Shown here piece after piece: positions 26,202 to 34,235 of a stretch of 64,000 bases of DNA. This DNA comes from JARYGU01 sp033795365 (lineage in GTDB: Bacteria; Pseudomonadota; Alphaproteobacteria; Rhizobiales; Rhizobiaceae): NCBI GenBank assembly GCA_033795365.1, contig JARYGU010000015.1, positions 62,001 through 126,000 of the forward strand. The letters are read 5' to 3'. Position 1 is the first letter of the stretch. The number at the start of each line of letters is the position of its first letter. A program made the translations under genes and the position numbers. Below the pieces are notes generated by a model, which was not told the origin of the DNA, did no database searches, and worked only from the letters and a program-made list of their open reading frames with translations.

Positions 26202-27281
26202 CTATGCCGAATGCCGCAGGCTCACTCCGCTGCCTCCGTCGAAAAGAACGACCTTCTGCGGATTCCAGGCAAACCGAACGGCCTCCTCGATGGCGACATC
26301 CGTTCTTGCCGGAACGGTGGCGCGCAGCGTCGTGTCGCCGCTTGTCCTGAGCGTCAGGATCTTCTCGACGCCGTGGTTCTCTATGTCGTGTACCCTGGCT
26401 TCCACCGGCGCTCCCGATTCCAGATAGAGATCCTCCGGCCGGATACCGAAGATCAGCGGCCGTTCGCCGCCGACTTTCGCGGCACCTTCATAAGGAAGCT
26501 CGAAGCTCATCGGCGTGACGACGGCGCGACCGTTCACAAGTCTGCCGTCGATGAGGTTCATCGGTGGAGAACCGACGGATCGCGCGACGAAAGTGTTGGC
26601 CGGATTGTTGTAAATCTCGTGCGGCGTTCCCGTCTGGACCAGTTGGCCGTCGTTCAAAACGCCGATCTTGTCGCCCATCGACATCGCTTCGATCTGGTCG
26701 TGCGTGACGAACAGGAACGTCGCGCCGAGGTTCATCTGTAGGTTCTTCAGCTCCGTGCGCAACGCCTCGCGAAGCTTCGCATCCAGCGCGGAAAGCGGCT
26801 CGTCCATCAGGAAGACGCGCGGCTTGCGCACGATCGCCCGGCCGATCGAGACGCGCTGCATTTCTCCGCCGGACAGGCGGTCGGTCTTGCGGTCGAGCAG
26901 GTGCTCGATGCGCAGCGTCTTGGCGACGCGCGCGACCCGCTCGCCGATTTCCGCCGGTTCGACGCGGCGGATCTTCGATTTGAGCGGAAATTCCAGGTTT
27001 TCCCGGACCGTATAGCGCGGATAGAGCGAGTATTGCTGCAGCACCAGCGCCACGTCGCGTTCGGCCGGTCCCCAATCGCTGACATCCTGCCCGTCGATGA
27101 AGATCCTGCCTTCGCTCGGCTTTTCCAGACCGGCGACCAGCCTCAGCGTCGTGGTCTTGCCTGCTCCGGTCTGGCCGAGAAGCACGAAGAACTCGCCGTC
27201 CGCTATGTCCAGGTCGAGGCCCTTCAGCGCCGGATGGCTGCCGAAGGATTTCGAGATTCCCTTGAGTTCGATATGCGCCAT
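26202..27281 (-). CDS. Sugar-type ABC transporter ATPase (MalK/UgpC family), second copy
   Basis: ATP-binding subunit (359 aa). Walker A is GQTGAGKTT, the Q-loop LVLQQYSLYPRYTVREN, signature LSGGEMQRVSIGRAI, Walker B VFLMDEPLSALD and H-loop VTHDQIEAMSMGD. A C-terminal TOBE domain follows residue 235. It is the last gene of the importer operon and overlaps the other ATPase gene by one codon step (ATGA). Two different MalK-like ATPases in one operon imply a heterodimer, as in the rhizobial glycerol importer GlpSTPQUV. Confidence 0.9.
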   Translation of the reverse strand: MAHIELKGISKSFGSHPALKGLDLDIADGEFFVLLGQTGAGKTTTLRLVAGLEKPSEGRIFIDGQDVSDWGPAERDVALVLQQYSLYPRYTVRENLEFPLKSKIRRVEPAEIGERVARVAKTLRIEHLLDRKTDRLSGGEMQRVSIGRAIVRKPRVFLMDEPLSALDAKLREALRTELKNLQMNLGATFLFVTHDQIEAMSMGDKIGVLNDGQLVQTGTPHEIYNNPANTFVARSVGSPPMNLIDGRLVNGRAVVTPMSFELPYEGAAKVGGERPLIFGIRPEDLYLESGAPVEARVHDIENHGVEKILTLRTSGDTTLRATVPARTDVAIEEAVRFAWNPQKVVLFDGGSGVSLRHSA

Positions 27282-28390
27282 CAGAGCCTCACCCCGAGAG
27301 AATTGCCGCTTGCTCCGTCGAAGAAATGCGCCTGCGCCGGATCGATGCGGATCCAGACCGTGTCGCCGACATTCGGCACGAAACCGCTGCGGGTGCGGGC
27401 TCTCAGCATCTGCGACCCGATCTTGAGGTCGACAATGTCGTGCGAGCCGAGCGGTTCGATGATATGCGCCTCGACCGGCAGATATCCCTCCCGTTCCTGA
27501 TGCTCGACAAGAACTCCCTCCGGCCGCACCCCGAGCTTCAGATTGCCGTTCGTCCGGCTCGCGCCGTCGAGCTTGCCGGTGAGTTCGGCCGGGAAGGCGA
27601 ACCCGTCCGAAGCGCCGTCGAGCGTCACGCGAACCTCGCCGCCGCTGTCGGAAACGGCGGCATCCGTGATGTTCATCACCGGGCTGCCGACGAATTGGGC
27701 GACGAAGATATTGGCCGGATAGGTATAGACCTCGGTCGGGCTGCCGATCTGCTGCAGCACGCCCTCGTGCATGATGACGATCCGGTCGGCTAGCGACATC
27801 GCCTCCACCTGGTCATGCGTCACATAGATCGTGGTCGAGCCCTGCTTCATATGCAGCCGCTTGATTTCGGCGCGCATCTCCTCGCGCAGCTTGGCGTCCA
27901 GCGCGCCGATCGGCTCGTCCATCAGCATCGCTTTCGGCCGGCGCACCAGCGCCCTGCCGATCGCCACACGCTGCATGTCGCCGCCCGAGAGCGCCGACGG
28001 CTTCTTGCCGAGAAGATGCGTGATCTGCAGGGTTCTCGCCACCGTCTGCACGTCGGCGTCGATGTCGGCCTTGCTCCTGCGCATCGCGCGCAAGGGAAAG
28101 GCGATGTTCTCGTAGACGCTCATATGCGGATAGAGCGAGAAGGACTGGAACACGAAGGCGATGTCCCGGTCCGACGCCTTCATGTGCTGCACCGGTTCGC
28201 CGTCGATCAGGATATCCCCCTCGTCGATCGTCTCGAGCCCGGCGATGGCGCGCAGCGTCGTCGTCTTGCCGCAGCCGGACTGGCCGAGCAGCACGATGAA
28301 CTCGTTGTCGGTAATGGCGAGATTGAGATTCCGGATGACCTGGACCTCGCCGAAGAACTTCTCGATGCCGCGAAGCTCGATCTGGGTCAT
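27281..28390 (-). CDS. Sugar-type ABC transporter ATPase (MalK/UgpC family), first copy
   Basis: ATP-binding subunit (369 aa). Walker A is GQSGCGKTT, Q-loop AFVFQSFSLYPHMSVYEN, signature LSGGDMQRVAIGRAL, Walker B AMLMDEPIGALD and H-loop VTHDQVEAMSLAD. The C-terminal TOBE-type domain is present. Both its start and its stop overlap neighbouring genes (ATGA), so its production is coupled to the small membrane protein and the second ATPase. Confidence 0.9.
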   Translation of the reverse strand: MTQIELRGIEKFFGEVQVIRNLNLAITDNEFIVLLGQSGCGKTTTLRAIAGLETIDEGDILIDGEPVQHMKASDRDIAFVFQSFSLYPHMSVYENIAFPLRAMRRSKADIDADVQTVARTLQITHLLGKKPSALSGGDMQRVAIGRALVRRPKAMLMDEPIGALDAKLREEMRAEIKRLHMKQGSTTIYVTHDQVEAMSLADRIVIMHEGVLQQIGSPTEVYTYPANIFVAQFVGSPVMNITDAAVSDSGGEVRVTLDGASDGFAFPAELTGKLDGASRTNGNLKLGVRPEGVLVEHQEREGYLPVEAHIIEPLGSHDIVDLKIGSQMLRARTRSGFVPNVGDTVWIRIDPAQAHFFDGASGNSLGVRL

Positions 28391-28590
28391 GGATTCTTAC
28401 CCTCTTCCGCCTGTGCTTCCGGCGGAATCTTGGAGGTGATCATGAAGGCGACGAGACCTATGAGCGTCATCGTCAATCCGTAGCGGTGAAAAAACAGGTT
28501 CCACGGCTGGCAGAGCGCGATGATGCCGAGGATCATCAGGATCTGCGATCCGGGCTCGAGATATTTCCGGTTGACGGCGCGGAAGCTCAT
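28387..28590 (-). CDS. 67-residue small membrane protein of the ABC importer operon
   Basis: A short protein starting MSFRAVNRKYLEPGSQILM with two hydrophobic segments, about residues 15-31 (ILMILGIIALCQPWNLFF) and 38-52 (LTMTLIGLVAFMI), and a polar tail. Both ends overlap neighbours by ATGA, so it is clearly translated as part of the operon permease-small protein-ATPase. It resembles in position the DUF2160 protein GlpU of the rhizobial glycerol importer, which also has two ATPases, but it is shorter and I cannot confirm homology. It may be an accessory subunit of the transporter. Confidence 0.72.
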   Translation of the reverse strand: MSFRAVNRKYLEPGSQILMILGIIALCQPWNLFFHRYGLTMTLIGLVAFMITSKIPPEAQAEEGKNP

Positions 28591-29546
28591 TTGCGGATCG
28601 CTCCGAACGACATGCCCCTGAGCAGATGGTTGCGCAGGAGGAAGGTGAAGATCGCGACCGGCAGCAGGAACAGGAAGGTTCCCGCGGCGATCACCGTCCA
28701 GTCCGGCAGGCCGGAGCCCACCTGGCTGGGTATGAAGGGCGGCGCGGTCTGGGCGCGGCGGTTGGTCATGATCAGCGCGAAGGCATATTCGTTCCACGCC
28801 GTGATGAAGCAGAAGACGGCGGTCGCGGCGATGCCGGTCGCTGCCTCCGGGATGACGATCTTGAAGAAGGCCTGCATGCGCGTATAGCCGTCGACGAGCG
28901 CCGCCTCCTCGTATTCCTTCGGGATCTCGTCGATGAAGCCCTTCATCAGCCAGACGGAGAAGGAAAGATTGAAGGCGGTATAGAGGATGATCAGTCCCCA
29001 ATGCGTGTCGTTGAGGCCGACGGCGCGGTACATCAGGAACATCGGGATTGCCACCACGACCGGCGGCAGCATGCGCGTCGACAGGATGAAGAAGAGCAGA
29101 TCCGCCTCCCCCTTCACCTTGAAGCGCGAGAAGCCGTACGCCGTGAAGGTTCCCATGCCGACCGCGAGCACCGTCGAGGTGATCGCCACGATCAGCGAAT
29201 TCATGAAGCGGCTGGGATAGCCGGAAGGCTGCACTTCGCCGCGTCCCGAGCGCACCACCTTTTCGCCGCCGTCGAAGACCAGCCGTTCCCACCATGGGGC
29301 TGCGGCATATTCCTCCGGCGTCGGCGCCGTGCGCAACTGCGAGCGTTTGGTGAAGAGCTTCACGAAGGGCGAGATTTCCGGTTCGAAGAGCACCGTCGGC
29401 GGAATGGTCGTGGCGAGGTTGCGCGGCTTGAAGGCCGTCGAGGTGATCCAGTAGATCGGCGCCAGGAAGATCAGCGTGATGACGAGAACCGCGGCGATCG
29501 CCAGCCGGTTGAACGTCTTCTCGGAGCGTGTGCGGACGGCGGTCAT
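28587..29546 (-). CDS. Sugar-type ABC permease (MalG/UgpE family)
   Basis: Inner-membrane permease (319 aa). The first helix spans about residues 12-32 and is followed by an unusually long periplasmic segment of about 85 residues before the second helix. The EAA loop is EEAALVDGYTRMQAFFKIVIPEAATGIAATAVF near residues 215-245. It follows the other permease by 3 bases and overlaps the small membrane protein gene. It forms the channel with the MalF-like subunit. Confidence 0.88.
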   Translation of the reverse strand: MTAVRTRSEKTFNRLAIAAVLVITLIFLAPIYWITSTAFKPRNLATTIPPTVLFEPEISPFVKLFTKRSQLRTAPTPEEYAAAPWWERLVFDGGEKVVRSGRGEVQPSGYPSRFMNSLIVAITSTVLAVGMGTFTAYGFSRFKVKGEADLLFFILSTRMLPPVVVAIPMFLMYRAVGLNDTHWGLIILYTAFNLSFSVWLMKGFIDEIPKEYEEAALVDGYTRMQAFFKIVIPEAATGIAATAVFCFITAWNEYAFALIMTNRRAQTAPPFIPSQVGSGLPDWTVIAAGTFLFLLPVAIFTFLLRNHLLRGMSFGAIRK

Positions 29547-29549
29547 GGC

Positions 29550-30455
29550 TCAGCGCTCCTTCACCTTGTTGAGATATTTGACGTAGATGTTGGTGATCGC
29601 CAGCACCATGATCAGCACGATATAGGCGAGCGCGCAGGAGCGGCCCGTCTGCCATTCCTGGAACGCCATCTTGTAGAGCCGGATGGAGATCACCTCCGTC
29701 GTCGGCTGGCTGGTCAAGATATAGGCGAGGTCGAAGGTCTTGAACGCCTCCATGGTGCGGAAGATGATCGCGATCATCAGGATCGGCGCCACCAGCGGCA
29801 GCGTGATGCGGAAGAAGGTGTAGAACGGTCCCGCCCGGTCGATCGCGGCCGCCTCGTAAAGATGCTTCGGGACAGCCGAAAGCCCGGCAAGCGAAAGCAG
29901 CATGACGAAGGGCGACCACATCCAGATGTCGGTGATGGCAACGGCGTAGAGCGCCATGTCGGGATTGGCCAGCCACTCGAATGAGCCGAGCCCAAGCGCA
30001 TAGTTGATGATGCCGAAGGACGGATCGTAGAGCAGCTTCCAGAAGAGCCCGACGACCGCCATCGACAGCATCATCGGCAGGAGCAGCAGCGTCGTCAAAA
30101 GGCCCTTGAGCGGAATGTCGCGGTTGAGCAGCATCGCGGTCCCGAAGCCGACGATCACCTGTCCCGCGACGGAGACGATGACATATTTTGCCGTGATCGC
30201 GAAATTGGACCAGATGAACGGGTCGTTCAGGAGCTCGCGATAGTTCTGCAGGCCGACGAAGTTCGCGGGCGCATTGGTGGAAGCGCGAAAGTCCGTGAAG
30301 GAATAACCGAGCGAATAGATCAGCGGGAAGATGTTGAAGATGATCAGGAACAGGATCGTCGGGATGATGAAGAGATTGCGGATCTTGATGTCGCTCATGC
30401 CTCTGGCGGCAGCGCGTGACTGGGAATCAAGCGTTGTCATGACTACGGTGGCCAA
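29550..30455 (-). CDS. Sugar-type ABC permease (MalF/UgpA family)
   Basis: Inner-membrane permease (301 aa, six helices) with EAA loop YEAAAIDRAGPFYTFFRITLPLVAPILMI near residues 205-235. The TTG at 30455 is placed 8 bases after GGAGGAGGGA, an ideal ribosome site; an ATG 15 bases downstream is the alternative. It is separated from the binding-protein gene by 141 bases containing a strong GC hairpin, so it is probably expressed at a lower level than the binding protein. Confidence 0.88.
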   Translation of the reverse strand: MATVVMTTLDSQSRAAARGMSDIKIRNLFIIPTILFLIIFNIFPLIYSLGYSFTDFRASTNAPANFVGLQNYRELLNDPFIWSNFAITAKYVIVSVAGQVIVGFGTAMLLNRDIPLKGLLTTLLLLPMMLSMAVVGLFWKLLYDPSFGIINYALGLGSFEWLANPDMALYAVAITDIWMWSPFVMLLSLAGLSAVPKHLYEAAAIDRAGPFYTFFRITLPLVAPILMIAIIFRTMEAFKTFDLAYILTSQPTTEVISIRLYKMAFQEWQTGRSCALAYIVLIMVLAITNIYVKYLNKVKER

Positions 30456-30561
30456 CAGTTCCCTCCTCCGGGAGTTCGCGCATGGAGCCGCCTGCGGCGC
30501 AGTCGCGGCGATGCGTGGATGCGGCTTGCCTGCCCGCCCCCGTGACGGAGCGGACCGAAGG

Positions 30562-30584
30562 GGGAGGGGCGCTCGGCCCCTCCC
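30562..30584 (-). terminator. Intercistronic GC-rich hairpin after the binding-protein gene
   Basis: GGGAGGGGC and GCCCCTCCC form a 9-base perfect stem with a 5-base loop, 12 bases downstream of the binding-protein stop codon. There is no T-run, so it more likely stabilises the upstream mRNA or attenuates than fully terminates. This arrangement is common after binding-protein genes. Confidence 0.55.
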
Positions 30585-30596
30585 GATGTTCAGCCG

Positions 30597-31907
30597 TTAC
30601 TTCAGGCGGCCGTACTTCTTGAACGTCGCCGTCCAATCGGCGGCGAGCGCGTCGAGCGTTTCCTTGGATGTGCCTTCCCCGCCCACCACCGCCGGATAGA
30701 TGCGCTGGTTGAGCTGCTGCAGGAGTTCGGCATATTCGGGCACCGCCCAGAAGTCCTTGACCTTGAACATGGTCTCGTAGAACGCCTTGTTGTACGGCGT
30801 CGCATTCTGGAATTCTTCCGATTCCAGCACGCTCTTGTTGCAGGTATAGCCGCCGAGCTCGGCCCAGCGCTTCTGAACGTCGTCGCGGATGAACCATTCG
30901 AGGAATTTCAGCGCTTCCTCCTTGTTCTGCGAATAGGAGACGATCGATATGCCCTGGCCGCCAAGGGCCGCGAACTGGTCGCCGCCCGGTCCGGCCGGAT
31001 TGGCGAAGAAGCCGGTGTTCTTGGCATGCGGATTGGTGGATTCGTTGAGCAGGGCCGGGAAGAAGGCGAAATAGTTCATGCTCATCGCCGCCAGACCTTC
31101 CGTGATCGCCTGGTTGTTTTCGACGAAGAAGGTCTTCGCCCATCCCGGAGGCGTGAAGGTGTAGAGCTCCTTGTAGGCATCGAGCGCCGCGACGGCCTTG
31201 TCGGAATTGATGATGCCTTCCACCTGGTAGGTTTCCGGATCGCCGAGTTCTCCGCCGAAGGAGAAGAGGGCGTTTTCAAAACCCATTGCCATCGCGTCGT
31301 AGGAATTGTCCGTGTAGATCGCGATGCCGTAACGCTTCTCGTCCGGCCGATGGAAGAATTCGGCGATGTCGCGCAGCTGCTTCCAGTCCTTCGGCACGTC
31401 GAGGTCGTAGCCGTATTTCGCCTTGAAGGCTTCCTTCTCCTTGGGATCCTCGAACCAGTCCTTGCGATAGGACCAGCCGACGGCATCGCCTTCGGTCGGG
31501 ATCGACCAGTACCTGCCGCTGTTGCCGGGATATTCGGAGTAGAATTTCACCGTGGCCGGCGCCATCGTTTCCAAGACTTTGTTCTTCTTGATGAAGTCGG
31601 TGAGCTCGACATAGTGGCCGGCCTCGGAAGCCGCGCCGAGCCATTGCGAATCGCCGACGACGAGGTCGTACGCGCTGCCCTTGGCGTTGAATTCCGTAAA
31701 GGTCTTGGTCTGGAAATCGGCCCAGGGCGTCGTCTCGACGGTAACCGTGACACCCGTTTCCGCCTCGTACTCGTTCACAAGTTCCTGAAGATAATTGGCC
31801 GGATCCCACTCCGCCCAAAAGATCGTGAGTTCCTGCGCCTGTACCGAGGTCGCGCAGGCGAACATCAAGCCGACACCGGCCATCAGGCCGGCCATTTTCT
31901 TGCGCAT
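30597..31907 (-). CDS. Extracellular sugar-type solute-binding protein
   Basis: Periplasmic binding protein (436 aa) of the carbohydrate family 1 type. A signal peptide MRKKMAGLMAGVGLMFACATSVQAQ is cleaved before ELTIFWAEWDPANYLQELV. Further family segments are YEAETGVTVTVETTPW, DLVVGDSQWLGAASEAGHYVELTDF and YSQNKEEALKFLEWF. The ATG at 31907 follows GGAGGAGATC. It leads the importer operon, and its control region has two GntR-type palindromes. The substrate is probably the sugar or sugar acid processed by the epimerase/dehydratase operon at 18990-24044. Confidence 0.88.
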   Translation of the reverse strand: MRKKMAGLMAGVGLMFACATSVQAQELTIFWAEWDPANYLQELVNEYEAETGVTVTVETTPWADFQTKTFTEFNAKGSAYDLVVGDSQWLGAASEAGHYVELTDFIKKNKVLETMAPATVKFYSEYPGNSGRYWSIPTEGDAVGWSYRKDWFEDPKEKEAFKAKYGYDLDVPKDWKQLRDIAEFFHRPDEKRYGIAIYTDNSYDAMAMGFENALFSFGGELGDPETYQVEGIINSDKAVAALDAYKELYTFTPPGWAKTFFVENNQAITEGLAAMSMNYFAFFPALLNESTNPHAKNTGFFANPAGPGGDQFAALGGQGISIVSYSQNKEEALKFLEWFIRDDVQKRWAELGGYTCNKSVLESEEFQNATPYNKAFYETMFKVKDFWAVPEYAELLQQLNQRIYPAVVGGEGTSKETLDALAADWTATFKKYGRLK

Positions 31908-32068
31908 AATGATCTCCTCCCATTTATGCACTTTTCCCCGCCGGGGGCAGGATCTTCGCCGGCTTTGCTAATCCTCCACGTTGCTGGCCGATTTGGCCGG
32001 GGTCCTCCTCGACCCCTTTCACCGATTCAGAATACCAAGCCTGATCAGTATCGTATTTATTGTGATTC

Positions 32069-32079
32069 TGGTATTACCA
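32069..32079. promoter_or_regulatory. GntR/FadR-type operator TGGTATTACCA
   Basis: Identical to the palindrome at 19869-19879, including the flanks TTC on the left and AA on the right. It lies about 160 bases upstream of the importer binding-protein start codon. Confidence 0.7.
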
Positions 32080-32243
32080 AATTTCGCCGGCGTCAAGGTC
32101 CTCGCCTCGTAGAAGCCGTGCAATAATCTTCGCCGATCCTGACTATATCCTACGAAATCGCCCGATAAAACCGCAGTTATGATCCCATAGTCTGATTTAT
32201 CGGCATTGCTCTGGACATCGCGCCTCTTTGGCGGTCTAGATGT

Positions 32244-32260
32244 ATCTGGTCAAACCAGAT
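32244..32260. promoter_or_regulatory. GntR/FadR-type operator ATCTGGTCAAACCAGAT
   Basis: A 17-base palindrome with perfect 7-base arms around CAA. It contains TGGTCAAACCA and so fits the TGGnnnnnCCA pattern of the other three sites. It lies just beyond the 3' end of the TetR gene, about 340 bases upstream of the importer operon. Confidence 0.6.
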
Positions 32261-32287
32261 TTCAGCCGTGAGCCTCCGGTGTACCGC

Positions 32288-32920
32288 TCAGCCTTCCTTT
32301 TCCTTTTCAGAAATCGCCGCATCGATCAGCGCTGCCGCCGCCCATTGCGTGACGCCTTGCGCCGCGGCGATGTCGAGGCCCCAGATGTCCTTGAGAACGA
32401 TCAGCACCTCGACGCCGAAAACGAGCGACAGCGCCTGTGCGAGCCGGTCGCGCTCGCCGCGCGTGAGCTTTCCCTCCAGGGGCGCGATTGCGTCCTGCAG
32501 CAGCCCGATCCTGTGCCCGCGGGTGAATTCCGGCTCGCCGTTCGATATGCCGGCCTGGCGCTGCGCCCATTGATCGAGCGACAGCTTCAGCGCCGCCTTG
32601 AAGGTCGCTTCGAATTCGTCGATGCGCGGCATCGCCGTCCTGATCAGGTCGCGGACGCGCCTGCCCGTGTCCGCGTCTCCGGCTTCCCAGGTCAGGATCG
32701 GGCCGAGCGCCTCGTCCACCACCGCATGGACGAGTGCTGCCTGGCTCGGAAAATAGCGATAGGCAGTGGCGCGCGAAACCTCGGCCGCCTCGGCCACCTC
32801 GCTCACCGAAGGCGTGACGCCGCTCTGCATCAGCCGTGTCGCCGTTTCGAGCATGAGCCGCCGCGTGCGTGCACGCGGTCCGCGTTCCGGCGGCATATTG
32901 CGTTGACGTGAGATATCCAT
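32288..32920 (-). CDS. TetR/AcrR-family transcriptional regulator
   Basis: A 210-residue repressor-type protein. The N-terminal helix-turn-helix (about residues 20-65) reads MLETATRLMQSGVTPSVSEVAEAAEVSRATAYRYFPSQAAL, the standard TetR layout; the C-terminal helical ligand domain is not recognisable. The ATG at 32920 is preferred; a TTG 24 bases upstream and an ATG 24 bases downstream are alternatives. It is divergent from the UPF0261 operon, separated by 110 bases, and is therefore the likely regulator of that operon. Confidence 0.85.
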   Translation of the reverse strand: MDISRQRNMPPERGPRARTRRLMLETATRLMQSGVTPSVSEVAEAAEVSRATAYRYFPSQAALVHAVVDEALGPILTWEAGDADTGRRVRDLIRTAMPRIDEFEATFKAALKLSLDQWAQRQAGISNGEPEFTRGHRIGLLQDAIAPLEGKLTRGERDRLAQALSLVFGVEVLIVLKDIWGLDIAAAQGVTQWAAAALIDAAISEKEKEG

Positions 32921-33030
32921 ATCTTTACGATACTCGCGTCTCAAAAATTTGCAAGGCCGGAGGAGGAAGCCGGCCTGACCCGCAGCAGGACGGCGCCGAT
33001 GCGGGAATCGGGTGCCGGCAGGGAGGGTGG

Positions 33031-34227
33031 ATGAAAAGCATCTATGCGGTCGGCACTGCCGACACGAAGGGCGACGAGCTTGCCTATCTGGCTTCCCGCA
33101 TCGGGGCCGCCGGCGCGTCGGTGCTGCGGGTCGATGTCGGAACGCGCAAGGCGACGGTCCCCGTCGACATCGCGGCTGCGGAGGTTGCGGCCTGCCATCC
33201 GCGCGGCGCCGATGCCGTTCTCGGCACGGACGACCGCGGTACGGCAGTCGCCGCCATGGGCGAGGCCTTTTCCCGGTTCATTCTCACGCGCGACGACATC
33301 GCCGCCGTGGTCGGCATCGGCGGTGGCGGCGGAACCTCGATCATCACCGCCGGCATGAGAGGCCTTCCCCTCGGCCTGCCGAAGCTCATGGTCTCCACCC
33401 TGGCTTCCGGCGATGTCGCGCCCTATGTGGATATTTCCGACATCGTCATGATGCCCTCCGTCACCGACATGGCGGGCCTCAACCGGCTGAGCAGGATCAT
33501 CCTCGACAATGCCGCCCGCGCGATCGCCGCGATGGCCTCCGGCACCGAGCTCGAGGCGCCCGATCTGCCGTCGATCGGCCTCACCATGTTCGGCGTCACC
33601 ACGCCCTGCGTCACGGCGATCGCCGAAACGCTGCGCGGTGCCTATGACTGCATGGTGTTCCATGCCACCGGCACCGGCGGGCGCACGATGGAAAAGTTGG
33701 CCGACAGCGACATGCTGGCCGGCGTCATCGACATCACGACGACGGAGGTCTGCGACCTTCTCTTCGGCGGCGTGCTTCCGGCGACCGAGGATCGTTTCGG
33801 CGCCATCGCACGGCGCAGGCTGCCCTATGTCGGTTCCGCCGGCGCGCTCGACATGGTCAATTTCTGGGCCCCGGAAACCGTCCCGGAGCGCTATCGCGGC
33901 CGGCTCTTTTACCGGCACAATCCGAACGTGACCCTGATGCGCACGACGCCGGCCGAATGCGAGGCGATCGGCCGCTGGATCGGCGCGAAGCTCAATGCCT
34001 GCGAGGGGCCGGTGCGTTTCCTCATTCCGGAGAAAGGCGTCTCCGCGCTCGACATCGAAGGCGGCGCCTTCTTCGACCCCGAGGCCGACCGTGCGCTCTT
34101 TTGCGCGATCGAGGACACGCTGCGCCCATCGTCCGCTCGAAAGATCGTCCGCCTGCCTTACCATATAAACGAACCGGATTTTGCCGCGGCGGCCGTCGCC
34201 GCATTCCTCGAAATAGCCAAACAGTGA
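33031..34227 (+). CDS. Tm-1-like ATP-binding domain protein (UPF0261)
   Basis: A 398-residue protein of the UPF0261 family, homologous to the N-terminal domain of the tomato antiviral protein Tm-1. Recognisable parts are the opening KSIYAVGTADTKGDELAYLA, the Gly-rich GIGGGGGTSIITAGMRGLPLGLPKLMVSTLASGDVAPYV near residues 95-130, FGVTTPCVTAIAETL and FHATGTGGRTMEKLADS. The C-terminal part contains LIPEKGVSALDIEGGAFFDPEAD. The ATG follows GGGAGGGTGG. Enzymatic role in bacteria is unknown. It is followed by the gene for the second Tm-1 half. Confidence 0.9.
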   Translation: MKSIYAVGTADTKGDELAYLASRIGAAGASVLRVDVGTRKATVPVDIAAAEVAACHPRGADAVLGTDDRGTAVAAMGEAFSRFILTRDDIAAVVGIGGGGGTSIITAGMRGLPLGLPKLMVSTLASGDVAPYVDISDIVMMPSVTDMAGLNRLSRIILDNAARAIAAMASGTELEAPDLPSIGLTMFGVTTPCVTAIAETLRGAYDCMVFHATGTGGRTMEKLADSDMLAGVIDITTTEVCDLLFGGVLPATEDRFGAIARRRLPYVGSAGALDMVNFWAPETVPERYRGRLFYRHNPNVTLMRTTPAECEAIGRWIGAKLNACEGPVRFLIPEKGVSALDIEGGAFFDPEADRALFCAIEDTLRPSSARKIVRLPYHINEPDFAAAAVAAFLEIAKQ

Positions 34228-34235
34228 GAGACGAA

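Larger units (their letters stand above)
31908..32287. other. Control region of the sugar-type importer
   Basis: A 380-base non-coding region between the TetR gene and the binding-protein gene, both on the minus strand. It carries palindromes at 32069-32079 and 32244-32260 that match those near the epimerase genes. A promoter toward 31907 must lie here. No gene is credible. Confidence 0.65.

Noticed and set aside
32921..33030. GAGATATC and GAGTATCG half-sites as a TetR operator upstream of the TetR gene
   Set aside because: The arms match poorly and the dyad is not convincing, although an operator somewhere in this gap is likely.
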